From Acidihalobacter_A sp037381185 (GTDB lineage: Bacteria; Pseudomonadota; Gammaproteobacteria; DSM-5130; Acidihalobacteraceae): 44,110 nt of DNA. Below the pieces are notes generated by a model. It had not been told where the DNA came from and did not search any database. It worked only from the letters and a program-made list of their open reading frames with translations. Position numbers and translations under genes: made by a program. Below are positions 33,650-41,651 of the stretch, one piece after another; the first letter of the stretch is position 1, and each line of letters begins with the position of its first letter. The stretch lies in assembly GCF_037381185.1 (NCBI RefSeq), contig NZ_JARRQY010000024.1, positions 1 to 44,110 on the forward strand. Reading direction: 5' to 3'.

Positions 33650-34072
33650 ATGCGCGACGTCCTGCGACTCATCGGCAACCTGCTCTGGCTCGTGTTCGGC
33701 GGGCTGCTGATGGCGCTCGCCTGGTGGCTGGCAGCCATCGTGATGATCCTCACCATCATCGGCATACCCTGGGCCCGCTCAGCCTTCGTCATCGGGCGCT
33801 TCACACTGTGGCCGTTCGGCTATCGCGTTGCCGAACGGCGCGAGCTGTTCGGCCGCACCGATCTGGGCAGCGGTGTATTGGGCACGTTGGGCAATGTCAT
33901 CTGGTTCGTGCTGGCCGGCCTGTGGCTGGGACTCGGCCACCTCATCGCGGCGCTGGGCTGCTTCGTCACCATCATCGGCATCCCTTTCGGCGTGCAGCAC
34001 ATCAAGCTTGCCCAGCTATCGCTGTTCCCCATCGGCAAGACCATCGTCCCGATCGATTCATATACCCTATGA
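33650..34072 (+). CDS. yccF: YccF-family inner membrane protein
   Basis: 140 residues with about four hydrophobic segments. Seen: two copies of the repeat-like YccF motif, ILTIIGIPWARSAF (about 34-47) and FVTIIGIPFGVQHIKLA (about 105-121), each after a long hydrophobic stretch starting LRLIGNLLWLVFGG and GTLGNVIWFVLAGLWL. This internal duplication is diagnostic for the family, whose function is unknown. It sits within the dap cluster, 12 bases after dapD and overlapping yffB by four bases. A link to lysine synthesis is not established, and the position may reflect co-transcription only. Confidence 0.85.
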   Translation: MRDVLRLIGNLLWLVFGGLLMALAWWLAAIVMILTIIGIPWARSAFVIGRFTLWPFGYRVAERRELFGRTDLGSGVLGTLGNVIWFVLAGLWLGLGHLIAALGCFVTIIGIPFGVQHIKLAQLSLFPIGKTIVPIDSYTL

Positions 34073-34419
34073 CACCCGTACTTTACGGTATCAAGAACTG
34101 CGACACCGTGCGCAAGGCCCGCCGCTGGTTGGAGGAACACGACGTGGAGTATCGCTTCCACGACTTCCGTACCGACGGCCTGGACCTCCAGCGTCTGCAG
34201 GCCTGGGCCGACGAACTCGGCTGGGAGATACTGCTCAATCGCCGCGGCACGACCTGGCGCAAACTGCCTGAAGAGCGCAGGGAAAACGTCGATCAGGCGA
34301 GTGCCGTCGAACTCATGCACGAGCAGCCGTCGCTGATCAAACGCCCCGTGCTGGACCTGGGATCGCAGCGCCTGATTGGCTTCGATACCGCACGCTACGC
34401 CGCCTTGCTGGGCGGCTGA
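34069..34419 (+). CDS. yffB: YffB/Spx-ArsC family thioredoxin-fold protein
   Basis: 116 residues. Seen: LYGIKNCDTVRKARRWLEEH with Cys11 as the only cysteine of the active-site motif (the second position of a CxxC is Val), YRFHDFRTDGLD, LLNRRGTTWRKLPEE and IKRPVLDLGSQRLIGFD. This wording is that of E. coli YffB, which also lies immediately upstream of dapE. It belongs to the ArsC/Spx superfamily but lacks arsenate-reductase surroundings; a glutathione-dependent thiol reductase role has been proposed for the family. The ATG at 34069 overlaps the yccF stop (ATGA). Confidence 0.92.
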   Translation: MTPVLYGIKNCDTVRKARRWLEEHDVEYRFHDFRTDGLDLQRLQAWADELGWEILLNRRGTTWRKLPEERRENVDQASAVELMHEQPSLIKRPVLDLGSQRLIGFDTARYAALLGG

Positions 34420-34443
34420 ATCCATGACCGGCCACCGCTTCCC

Positions 34444-35574
34444 ATGAGCGAAACTCTCGAACTGACCCGCCGCCTGATCGAACTGGCCTCGGTTACCCCC
34501 GATGACTCGGGATGTCAGCCCCTGCTCAGCCGGCGTCTCGGCCAACTCGGTTTCGAAACCGAAGAGCTGCTCTTCGGCCAGGTCACCAACAGCTGGATCC
34601 GGCGCGGCGATGCACATCCATTGTTCGTGTTCGCCGGGCACACCGACGTGGTCCCGAGCGGGCCGCAAGAGCGCTGGACTAGCCCACCGTTCACCCCCCG
34701 GCTCGCGGACGATGGCATGCTGTACGGCCGTGGTGCGGCCGATATGAAGGGCAGCATAGCGGCCTTCGTGACAGCCTGTGAACGCTTCGTAGCCGGCAAT
34801 CCCAACCACAAGGGCTCCATCGCCCTGCTCATCACCAGCGACGAGGAAGGCCCCGCAATCGACGGCACGCGGCGGGTCGTGGAAACGCTGGAGGCACGCG
34901 GCGAAAAAATCGATTGGTGTCTGGTCGGTGAACCGTCGAGCACCGAAAGAGTCGGCGACATCGTCAAGAACGGCCGCCGCGGTTCGCTTTCAGGAAAACT
35001 CCTGATACAAGGAAGACAGGGGCACGTCGCTTATCCGCATCTGGCACGCAACCCCATTCATCTGGCGCTGCCGGCCCTAGCCGAACTCGTCGAAACCGTC
35101 TGGGACAACGGCAACGAGTTTTTTCCGCCGACGACCTTCCAGATTTCAAACATCAGTGCCGGCACGGGAGCCGGCAACGTCATCCCCAGCGAATTGACGG
35201 TCGATTTCAATTTTCGCTTTTCAACGCAGAACAGCGCGGAGCAGTTGCGCCAGCGGGTCGCTGCCGTGCTCGACGCGCATGAACTCCAGCATGAAATTTC
35301 CTGGGCACTGTCCGGCGAACCGTTCCTGACCGCTTCCGGCGAACTCGTCGACGCCGTCGCCCACGCCATCCGGGAAGTCACCGGTCGCGAAACCGAACTT
35401 TCAACTGCCGGCGGCACCTCGGACGGCCGGTTCATCGCTCCCACCGGCGCGCAAGTGGTCGAACTCGGCCCCGTCAATGCCACCATCCATCAGATAGACG
35501 AACGCGTCCTGGCCTCCGACCTCGACACCCTGAGTGAAATTTACGAAGCCGCTCTGCGTCGACTGCTGCTCTGA
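34444..35574 (+). CDS. dapE: Succinyl-diaminopimelate desuccinylase
   Basis: 376 residues (E. coli 375), a dinuclear zinc M20 hydrolase that releases succinate from N-succinyl-LL-DAP. Seen: His66 and Asp68 in FAGHTDVVPSG, Asp100 in GRGAADMKGS, Glu134-Glu135 in TSDEEGPAIDGT, Glu163 in VGEPSS, and His349 in NATIHQIDERV, which together give the full metal and catalytic set. The dimerisation domain lies at about 180-290. Follows yffB by 24 bases; no strong ribosome binding site. With dapC and dapD it completes the succinylase steps, while dapA, dapB and dapF are not in the window. Confidence 0.97.
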   Translation: MSETLELTRRLIELASVTPDDSGCQPLLSRRLGQLGFETEELLFGQVTNSWIRRGDAHPLFVFAGHTDVVPSGPQERWTSPPFTPRLADDGMLYGRGAADMKGSIAAFVTACERFVAGNPNHKGSIALLITSDEEGPAIDGTRRVVETLEARGEKIDWCLVGEPSSTERVGDIVKNGRRGSLSGKLLIQGRQGHVAYPHLARNPIHLALPALAELVETVWDNGNEFFPPTTFQISNISAGTGAGNVIPSELTVDFNFRFSTQNSAEQLRQRVAAVLDAHELQHEISWALSGEPFLTASGELVDAVAHAIREVTGRETELSTAGGTSDGRFIAPTGAQVVELGPVNATIHQIDERVLASDLDTLSEIYEAALRRLLL

Positions 35575-35600
35575 AACGAATAATCACAGTAGCGTTCGCC

Positions 35601-35636
35601 AAAAAACGAAACCGGCCCCGTTAAGCGGGGCCGGTT
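35601..35636 (-). terminator. Rho-independent terminator between dapE and the AT-hook gene
   Basis: AACCGGCCCCG (35610-35620) and CGGGGCCGGTT (35626-35636) form a perfect 11-pair stem with a five-base loop. On the minus strand it is followed within a few bases by TTTTTT (35606-35601), so it is a strong terminator for the AT-hook gene, 25 bases after its stop. On the plus strand no T run follows, but it may also slow transcription leaving dapE. Confidence 0.88.
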
Positions 35637-35661
35637 CGTATCATCTACGCGAAAACCGAAT

Positions 35662-36126
35662 TCAGGCGCTCTTGCGCGGGCGACCGCGGCGCTTTTTCGG
35701 TTCCGCGGCTTTTTGAACCTTGGCAAGTTCTTTCGCATTCCAGGAAGTAACGAACTTGGTCAGCGCTTTTTCCTGCCGTTCAAAAAGCTTCAACGCCGTG
35801 CGTTCGCGTTTCTGAACCGCCTTGAGTTCCGCCTTGAGTTCATTGATCTGAGCTTCGGCCTTGTCCAGCTTGGCTTGAAAACGAGCCTCGATTTCCCGCT
35901 CGAATTCCATGACCAACGACATTGCCTTTGGCGGACGGCCGCGGCGTTTGGTTGCGGTTCCGGCAGCGGATTTCGGCGGACGGCCACGACGACGCGGCGC
36001 TGTAGCAGCGCCCTCGGTCTTACGCGGGCGACCTGGACCGCGCTTTTGGGGAACTTCAGCCTGATCTGCCACAACCGAAGTCTCTGCCTGTGAATCAGCC
36101 TGCGTCGTATTTTGTTCGTCGTTCAT
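35662..36126 (-). CDS. AT-hook DNA-binding protein with central coiled coil
   Basis: 154 residues, no enzyme motif. An acidic, Gln-rich N-terminus (1-27) is followed by three AT-hook cores (KRGPGRPRK at 28-36, RRRGRPPK at 45-52 and KRRGRPPK at 60-67), a charged coiled-coil-like helix (about 70-128, with EREIEARFQAKLDKAEAQIN as its start), and a fourth AT-hook KRRGRPRK at the C-terminus (145-152). AT-hooks bind the minor groove of AT-rich DNA. The gene has its own promoter and terminator and sits beside an AT-rich spacer. A nucleoid-associated or silencing role is an inference, and AlgP-like regulatory proteins are another comparison. The ATG at 36126 has GGGG at a good distance; a GTG at 36138 is less likely. 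Confidence 0.82.
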   Translation of the reverse strand: MNDEQNTTQADSQAETSVVADQAEVPQKRGPGRPRKTEGAATAPRRRGRPPKSAAGTATKRRGRPPKAMSLVMEFEREIEARFQAKLDKAEAQINELKAELKAVQKRERTALKLFERQEKALTKFVTSWNAKELAKVQKAAEPKKRRGRPRKSA

Positions 36127-36138
36127 TAAAAACCCCAC

Positions 36139-36446
36139 AACAATACTATTGAAATGAATTGTCCCGTTCGATCACGCCCAAAAATACTACATATCGAACA
36201 TTTATTCTAATCTATTTTAGGGCACATTATATGAATCCACCAGCTTCACGCAAGTATCAATAATTCAAACCAAAACATCGCTACGGAGTCTCTCTGAAGC
36301 TTCATACTTGTAACTCTCAGGAAGCGCATACCGACAGACCAGATCCAGACGCGAATTGACCAAAAAACTTTCGGGCAATTTCTAATGAATAGTCAAAACC
36401 GGATATGGTCGGACGAGCTGACGGAAGCCGTGATGCAAGCGCTTTT
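36139..36446. other. AT-rich spacer between the AT-hook gene and lptG
   Basis: 308 bases, markedly AT-richer than the neighbouring genes, especially 36139-36280. It holds the promoter of the AT-hook gene (36226-36253) and its leader of about 93 bases. The part nearer lptG (36290-36446) shows no gene, no clear terminator for lptG and no repeat that I can support. Confidence 0.6.
36226..36253 (-). promoter_or_regulatory. Strong sigma-70 type promoter of the AT-hook gene
   Basis: On the minus strand TTGCGT (36253-36248) is followed after 16 bases by a perfect TATAAT (36231-36226). The predicted start near 36219 leaves a leader of about 93 bases to the ATG. The surrounding AT-rich DNA would itself be a good target for the AT-hook protein, so autoregulation is possible. 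Confidence 0.75.
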
Positions 36447-37505
36447 TCAGCGAAGACGCCGTAACGCCACCAAACTCATAAAAGCGAACAACATGAGCGG
36501 AAAAGCCGCACTCAGCAGAGGGGACAGGCCATAAACCAGCCCAACCTGGTTGGTCAGCCTGTTGAAGAAATAAAACCCCACACCGATAATCACACCGATA
36601 AACAGACGTTGCCCCGCCCCTCCGGATCTCAACGAGCCGAATACAAACGGAACCGCAAGCAAAAGCATCACTAGCGCCGAAGCAGGCGTCGTGAAACGCT
36701 GCCAGAACGCCAATTCATAACTTGCCGAGTCCAGCTGATTGGCCCGTAGATAGCCAATGTAACGTACCAATGCGAAGGCATTCATATCCCTCGGACGAGT
36801 ATCGAGAAGACCAAAAAGATTGGGCTCGATCAGCTGATTTCTGGCGATCTCGGACCGACGCTCCGTCGTCACCTCCGTACCATCGAAGCGCGTGATCGCA
36901 ACCTGCTCCAGCACCCAGCGGTCATCTTTATAATGCGCCGCCTTGGCTTGAATCACCGCCTGCAACCTGTGTCCGCCCCCAACTTCGTAAATAGTCACGT
37001 CACGCAGGCGTTGACCGGGCAGCACATGCGCAATATGAATGTAACGGTTGCCGTCGCGCGCCCATACGTTCTGCTCCGAAGCGACGACCGATGACCCGGT
37101 CTGCGCCTGAAGCTTGAGCGATTGCGCCATCTGTTCTCCGATCGGCGCCACCCATTCCCCCAGCGCCACCGCCACAAACATCATCAGAATACCGGCACGC
37201 AATGCTGCGCGCACGACCCCTGAAACCGATACGCCGGCCGCACGCATCGCGATCAGCTCACTGTTTGCGGCCAAGGTCCCCAGACTCAGCAAGGAACCGA
37301 TCAGCACCGCAGTAGGGAACAACTCGTACATACGTCTGGGTTCGGTATAGAGGGAATACAGGAAGGCCTGCGCCAATCCCCCCTGCGCGGTGCTGTCCAG
37401 TTGCCCTAGAAACCCGAATACCCAGTCGAGCAGGCCGAGCACCAACAAGGCAAGCAAGGTACCCGAGATGACGGTACGCATAAGGTAGCGATTCAAACGC
37501 TTCAC
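36447..37505 (-). CDS. lptG: LPS export ABC transporter permease LptG
   Basis: 352-residue inner-membrane permease of the LptB2FGC complex, which extracts LPS from the inner membrane. Seen: three N-terminal membrane helices (starting MKRLNRYLMRTVISGTLLAL), a coupling segment with ELIAMRAAGVS, a periplasmic beta-jellyroll domain (about 130-255; RDVTIYEVGGGHRLQAVIQA) and three C-terminal helices. The start is a GTG at 37505 overlapping the lptF stop by four bases (GTGA). Pairing with lptF and divergence from pepA is the common gammaproteobacterial arrangement. I see no terminator after the stop. Confidence 0.94.
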   Translation of the reverse strand: MKRLNRYLMRTVISGTLLALLVLGLLDWVFGFLGQLDSTAQGGLAQAFLYSLYTEPRRMYELFPTAVLIGSLLSLGTLAANSELIAMRAAGVSVSGVVRAALRAGILMMFVAVALGEWVAPIGEQMAQSLKLQAQTGSSVVASEQNVWARDGNRYIHIAHVLPGQRLRDVTIYEVGGGHRLQAVIQAKAAHYKDDRWVLEQVAITRFDGTEVTTERRSEIARNQLIEPNLFGLLDTRPRDMNAFALVRYIGYLRANQLDSASYELAFWQRFTTPASALVMLLLAVPFVFGSLRSGGAGQRLFIGVIIGVGFYFFNRLTNQVGLVYGLSPLLSAAFPLMLFAFMSLVALRRLR

Positions 37506-38599
37506 TGTGCACCCGCTCGTCGAATGCTACGTCGAGGACGCTGCCGCGATCGCCACCACCACATCAGCGCCCCCAATGCCAACAACACCAAATGTGGCCA
37601 CCACATACCCAGCCAGGACGGTACATCCCCGTGTTCCATCCAGGACTTGGAAATCAGAATCAGATTGGCGTAAAACACGTAGAGCAGAATTGCCAGGGCC
37701 AACTGCCCGAAACGTCCCTGGCGAGGGCGCGCATAGCTCAACGGCACGGCAATGAATGTGAGGATCAACACCGACAGAGGCACGGACAGGCGCCATTGCA
37801 GTTCAGCCAAATCCGCCACGCCCCCTTCGCGCCACAGCTCAAGGCTGGAACGGGCATTGCGCTTCCCCGCCCCAGTTCCCACCGACGGCATGACGATCAT
37901 CGTCTGATAATGCTTGAACTTCAAAATGCGGTAATCGGCCGTTCCCGCACGGCCGTCGTAGCGCACGCCGTCGTTGAGCGACAAAACTCGCTGTCCGCTA
38001 GCTGCGTCCGTATGCTGCGTACCGCTTTTAGCCAACACGACCACTGGCGTATGTGCATTGCCGGCCTGCACGAAAATATTCTCCAGACGACGCCCGCCTT
38101 TTCCCAGCGCACCGACAAACCCCACCGCACGGCCCGAAACCAGGCTCAGGAAACGCCCGGCTTCCACCGCCGCCAGACTCATGCGTTGCTGACCTTCGCG
38201 CTGTATCGTATTGCTTTTTGCGGAGGCCCATGGAAACACGAAAAACATCAGCCACAACAACAGCGCCGCCAACGGAACCGCCAACAGAAGCAAACCCCGG
38301 TAGAGGGTGCGCTGCCCGACGCCGGCCGCCTGCAGGGCGGTCATTTCACTGTCGCGATAAAGTCGGCCAAGCGTGAGCATGACGGCCAGGAACAAAGCTA
38401 CCGGCGTCAGCAGCACCATGGCCTTGAGGCTCTCGACCGCCACCAGCGGCGCGAGCAGATCCACTGGCAGGCTGCCTCCCGCGCTCATTCCCAGCAAACG
38501 CACGAAAGTCCCGCCGACGATGACCAAGCCGAGGACCAGCCCCACAGCCACCTGCGTGATAAAGACTTCCGTGATCAGATAGCGATCGACAATACGCAT
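37502..38599 (-). CDS. lptF: LPS export ABC transporter permease LptF
   Basis: 365 residues, partner of LptG in LPS export. Seen: MRIVDRYLITEVFITQVAVG at the N-terminus, three membrane helices, the coupling helix with SEMTALQAAGVGQRTLY, a periplasmic jellyroll domain (about 135-260), and three C-terminal helices with SVPLSVLILTFIAVPLSYAR. The ATG at 38599 is chosen because the conserved start MRIVDRYL begins there; an in-frame start 27 bases upstream would add residues not seen in the family. The C-terminal tail is strongly basic. The promoter must lie in the 295-base divergent gap to pepA but I could not place it. Confidence 0.94.
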   Translation of the reverse strand: MRIVDRYLITEVFITQVAVGLVLGLVIVGGTFVRLLGMSAGGSLPVDLLAPLVAVESLKAMVLLTPVALFLAVMLTLGRLYRDSEMTALQAAGVGQRTLYRGLLLLAVPLAALLLWLMFFVFPWASAKSNTIQREGQQRMSLAAVEAGRFLSLVSGRAVGFVGALGKGGRRLENIFVQAGNAHTPVVVLAKSGTQHTDAASGQRVLSLNDGVRYDGRAGTADYRILKFKHYQTMIVMPSVGTGAGKRNARSSLELWREGGVADLAELQWRLSVPLSVLILTFIAVPLSYARPRQGRFGQLALAILLYVFYANLILISKSWMEHGDVPSWLGMWWPHLVLLALGALMWWWRSRQRPRRSIRRAGAQ

Positions 38600-38797
38600 G
38601 ATTTTATGTCGGCAGCGAGGCCCCACAGAAACTTACGGGCCGCGCACATGGCTTTCGGACGTCCGGAACAAATGGCTGCACGGCGTTCGCTCCCTCGCCT
38701 ATCGGGTTGTCATGCATCAGCCGTAGCGCGACGCATGCCTTGCACCTCATCCCAGTTGCACATTTTTCCGGCATATCACTTGAAACGAACGGTTCGC

Positions 38798-38826
38798 TTA
38801 TCGGACGCGCAAGTTTGCCATAGAAT
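38798..38826 (+). promoter_or_regulatory. Candidate promoter of the pepA-holC operon
   Basis: TTATCG (38798-38803) and TAGAAT (38821-38826) are 17 bases apart, 68 bases before the pepA start. The -10 is good and the -35 poor. The same 295-base gap (38600-38894) also holds the 10-bp palindrome CGGACGTCCG (38656-38665) nearer lptF, and nothing else that I can support. Confidence 0.35.
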
Positions 38827-38894
38827 GGTGCGGGTAAGCTTAACAACAACCGCGAGCGCCTTCGGGCCGCGCACTTTCCGCCAGGAGTTCCTCT

Positions 38895-40385
38895 ATGCAG
38901 TTCAAATCCGTCAGCTCCGCTTTCGATCGTATCAAAACCCCTTGCCTCGTCGTCGGCGTATTCCAGAAAACGCGGACTGACGCTACCTTCGCCGCGCTCG
39001 ACGCCCTGACCGAAGGCTGGCTAGGGAAGCAGATCAAACGCGGTGATATTGACGGCTCCAAAGGACAAGCGCTGTATCTCTACGATCCACCGGGTCTGAA
39101 AGCCGAGCGTCTGCTGCTGATCGGCTGCGGCGACGCCAAGGCATTCGACGAACGCGCCTACATCGAGGCCAGCCGTAGCGCGGCCCGTGCATTGAATGCC
39201 GGCGGCGCCAGGCAGGCTGTGAGCACCCTGTCTGCACTGGAGGTAGAACAGCGCGACACCGTATGGAAGATTTCGCAGGCAGTGTTGGCTACCGAGTACG
39301 CGCTTTATTCCTTCGACGAATTCAAGAGCGAGCCGAACACCAACCGATCAGCCCTCCGACGCCTCGATCTCTGGCAGCCCGAAACTCCGCCCAAGGGTAC
39401 GCTGGAGCGTGCTTGCGCTACGGCTCACGGCGTCTCCTTCGCGCGTGATCTGGCCAACCGCCCAGGCAATGTCTGCAACCCGAGTTATCTGGCAAAACAG
39501 GCCAAAGCGCTCAAAAAACGCTTCGACAGCATCGAACTCGAAGTGCTCGACGAAGCGACTATGGAAAAACTCGGCATGGGTGCTTTCATGGCCGTTTCGC
39601 GCGGCAGCGAACAACCCGGAAAACTCATCGTCATGCACTATCGCGGCGGCGACAAAAATGCCAAGCCCATCGCCCTCGTCGGCAAGGGCATAACCTTCGA
39701 CACGGGCGGCATTTCACTCAAACCCGGCGCGCAGATGGACGAAATGAAGTACGACATGGGGGGCGCGGCAAGCGTCTTCGGTACCTTGGCCGCCTGCGCT
39801 GAGTTCGAGTTGCCACTCAACGTGATCGGCGTCATCGCCGCGGCGGAGAACATGCCTGACGGGCGTGCCAGCAGGCCGGGCGACATCGTCAAGACACTGT
39901 CCGGGCAAACTGTCGAAATTCTCAACACCGACGCCGAAGGCCGACTCGTGCTGTGTGACGCCCTCACCTACGTCGAGCGCTTCGAACCGCGCTCAGTGGT
40001 CGACATGGCCACACTTACCGGCGCCTGCATCATCGCTCTGGGCCACGAGGTAAGCGCCGTGCTGGGCAACCACGCGCCTCTGGTCGATGCCCTCAAGCAG
40101 GCCGGGCAGGAGAGCTTCGACCGCATCTGGGAATTGCCGCTGCTCGACGAGTACAACGAACTGCTCAAGAGCAATTTCGCCGATATGGCCAATATCGGCG
40201 GGCGGGCCGCTGGCACCATCACCGCCGCAAGCTTCCTGTCGCGCTTCACCCGCAAGTTCCACTGGGCGCATCTCGACATCGCCGGCACCGCGTGGGTCAG
40301 TGGCGACAAGAAGGGAGCAACCGGCCGACCGGTGCCGCTGCTGGTCGAATACCTCTCCCGCTGCGCAGCCGAAACCGCCGCCTGA
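38895..40385 (+). CDS. pepA: Cytosol leucyl aminopeptidase
   Basis: 496 residues, M17 family hexameric dizinc aminopeptidase. Seen: VGKGITFDTGGISLKP (Lys264, Asp269), MKYDMGGAA (Asp287), and the signature NTDAEGRL (344-351; Asp346, Glu348), plus the N-terminal macro-like domain (about 1-160). In E. coli PepA also binds DNA in Xer recombination and carAB control; this cannot be judged here. AGGAG precedes the ATG. Two bases separate it from holC. Divergent from lptFG. Confidence 0.97.
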   Translation: MQFKSVSSAFDRIKTPCLVVGVFQKTRTDATFAALDALTEGWLGKQIKRGDIDGSKGQALYLYDPPGLKAERLLLIGCGDAKAFDERAYIEASRSAARALNAGGARQAVSTLSALEVEQRDTVWKISQAVLATEYALYSFDEFKSEPNTNRSALRRLDLWQPETPPKGTLERACATAHGVSFARDLANRPGNVCNPSYLAKQAKALKKRFDSIELEVLDEATMEKLGMGAFMAVSRGSEQPGKLIVMHYRGGDKNAKPIALVGKGITFDTGGISLKPGAQMDEMKYDMGGAASVFGTLAACAEFELPLNVIGVIAAAENMPDGRASRPGDIVKTLSGQTVEILNTDAEGRLVLCDALTYVERFEPRSVVDMATLTGACIIALGHEVSAVLGNHAPLVDALKQAGQESFDRIWELPLLDEYNELLKSNFADMANIGGRAAGTITAASFLSRFTRKFHWAHLDIAGTAWVSGDKKGATGRPVPLLVEYLSRCAAETAA

Positions 40386-40387
40386 TC

Positions 40388-40813
40388 ATGACGCGGGTGG
40401 ATTTCTACCTGTTGCCGAGCACCGACGAGACGGCGCGCCTGCGTGTCGTCTGTCGGCTCGCCGTCAAGATATTCGGCCTCGGCCAGCAACTGCACATCCA
40501 TACGGCCGATGCGCAACAGGCACAGAAGCTGGACCGTCTATTGTGGACGTTTCAGGACACCAGCTTCCTGCCGCACTCGCTCGTCGGTTCGGAATCCGCC
40601 ACCCCCATCACCATCGGATACGACAACGCACCCGCCACGGATGGCGACGTGCTGATCAATCTCGCGCCCGATACGCCGCATTTCTTTAGCCGCTTCGAAC
40701 GCGTCGCGGAAGTCGTCGACGAACAACCCGATGTGCGCGTTGCCGGCCGCACTCGCTACCGCTTCTATCGCGATCGAGGCTATGCTCTGCAGCATCACCA
40801 GTTGGGCTCCTGA
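40388..40813 (+). CDS. holC: DNA polymerase III chi subunit
   Basis: 141 residues, chi subunit of the Pol III clamp loader, which with psi contacts SSB. Seen: MTRVDFYLLPSTDETARLRV, a typical HolC start, CRLAVKIFGLGQQLHIHTAD, LDRLLWTFQDTSFLPHSL and VLINLAPDTPHFFSRFERVA. The ATG at 40388 lies two bases after the pepA stop and is preferred over an in-frame start inside pepA. The pepA-holC-valS order is conserved in Gammaproteobacteria. Confidence 0.94.
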   Translation: MTRVDFYLLPSTDETARLRVVCRLAVKIFGLGQQLHIHTADAQQAQKLDRLLWTFQDTSFLPHSLVGSESATPITIGYDNAPATDGDVLINLAPDTPHFFSRFERVAEVVDEQPDVRVAGRTRYRFYRDRGYALQHHQLGS

Positions 40814-40849
40814 ACACCCTGACCGGCCCCAATTCGCCGAGAGCAACGC

Positions 40850-41524
40850 ATGAAGAAAACGCATCCCGACGAGGACAAGATCCCGACACTGCGTGACTTG
40901 GTCTTCCCGGGTAACGAAGAACTGCGCCGTCCGCCGGAGCACGAAGGCGAGCGCATCGAACCGCGTCTGGAACCCGACGAGGACATCCGTATCGACGCCT
41001 CTTCGCCAGCCGAGTCCGGACAGGAGCATCCGTCAGATCCGTTCATCCTGCTGCCCGAATACGAACTTGACTGGGAAGACGAACAAACCACACCGCACGC
41101 ACAGACCCCATCGGAAGCAGCCGCCCCCCCTCCCGCAGACATCGACGAGATCACCAGAACCGATGAGGTGGAGACCTCCCCGGCTCCGCCTGAAAAAGAA
41201 ACCGACAGCGCTGCCATAGAATCGAAAATCGTCCAGGAGAGCACCGACAACGGCATCGAAGTGGAAGAGGAAGTCAGCATCGAGGATCTGATGACTTATT
41301 TCCACTACCCTAGGACGCAGGATTCTTCGAGCCTTGCGCCGGCGCAGACAGCACCGCAGGGAACGGGGCCTGAAACGGTCGCGCCCAACCCGCAACAAGC
41401 CTTTGCCGATGAGTCGCTGACCGAAGAAGACATTCGTGACGCCGTCCGCGGCGCACTCGATCAGGAATTCGGCAGACTGACCGACATCGTCACCCAGGCC
41501 GTTCTAGCCCGGCTACGGCACTGA
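40850..41524 (+). CDS. Acidic hypothetical protein between holC and valS
   Basis: 224 residues, not recognised. It is strongly acidic and Pro/Glu/Thr-rich over about residues 20-190 and looks largely disordered, with short ordered patches (IPTLRDLVFPGNEELRR near the start). The C-terminal 40 residues (ESLTEEDIRDAVRGALDQEF, then GRLTDIVTQAVLARLRH) form a likely amphipathic helix pair and are the best candidate for a conserved binding element. The gene starts 36 bases after holC and ends 127 bases before valS. A gene of unknown function in the same slot occurs in Pseudomonas as I remember it. A link to the Pol III chi subunit is possible only by position. Confidence 0.8.
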   Translation: MKKTHPDEDKIPTLRDLVFPGNEELRRPPEHEGERIEPRLEPDEDIRIDASSPAESGQEHPSDPFILLPEYELDWEDEQTTPHAQTPSEAAAPPPADIDEITRTDEVETSPAPPEKETDSAAIESKIVQESTDNGIEVEEEVSIEDLMTYFHYPRTQDSSSLAPAQTAPQGTGPETVAPNPQQAFADESLTEEDIRDAVRGALDQEFGRLTDIVTQAVLARLRH

Positions 41525-41608
41525 ACAACAGGTCAGTCTGCACGCAGACAGGTTACCCCGCCGCCCCGCTTTCCTTTCACATCCCTCGGAACAATCGCCG
41601 AGCGCCGC

Positions 41609-41614
41609 TATAAT
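41609..41614 (+). promoter_or_regulatory. Candidate -10 element upstream of valS
   Basis: A perfect TATAAT lies 37 bases before the valS ATG, giving a leader of about 30 bases. No acceptable -35 hexamer is found at 16-18 bases distance, so the promoter is only tentative. The rest of the gap 41525-41651 holds a weak five-pair stem (41536-41549) without a T run. Confidence 0.45.
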
Positions 41615-41651
41615 CGGATCCTTTTGAGCCCGAACCGGACATACGGACACG

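Noticed and set aside
34069..34419. Arsenic resistance gene arsC
   Set aside because: Motifs match YffB rather than ArsC, the active site has one cysteine, and there are no ars genes around it.
36385..36534. 49-codon plus-strand ORF beginning MNSQNRIWSDEL at the end of lptG
   Set aside because: It overlaps the lptG 3' end antisense, lacks a clear ribosome binding site and matches nothing I know. It cannot be excluded but is not supported.
41525..41651. T-box type leader before valS
   Set aside because: The gap is only 127 bases, shows no terminator/antiterminator pair, and T-boxes are not expected in Gammaproteobacteria.
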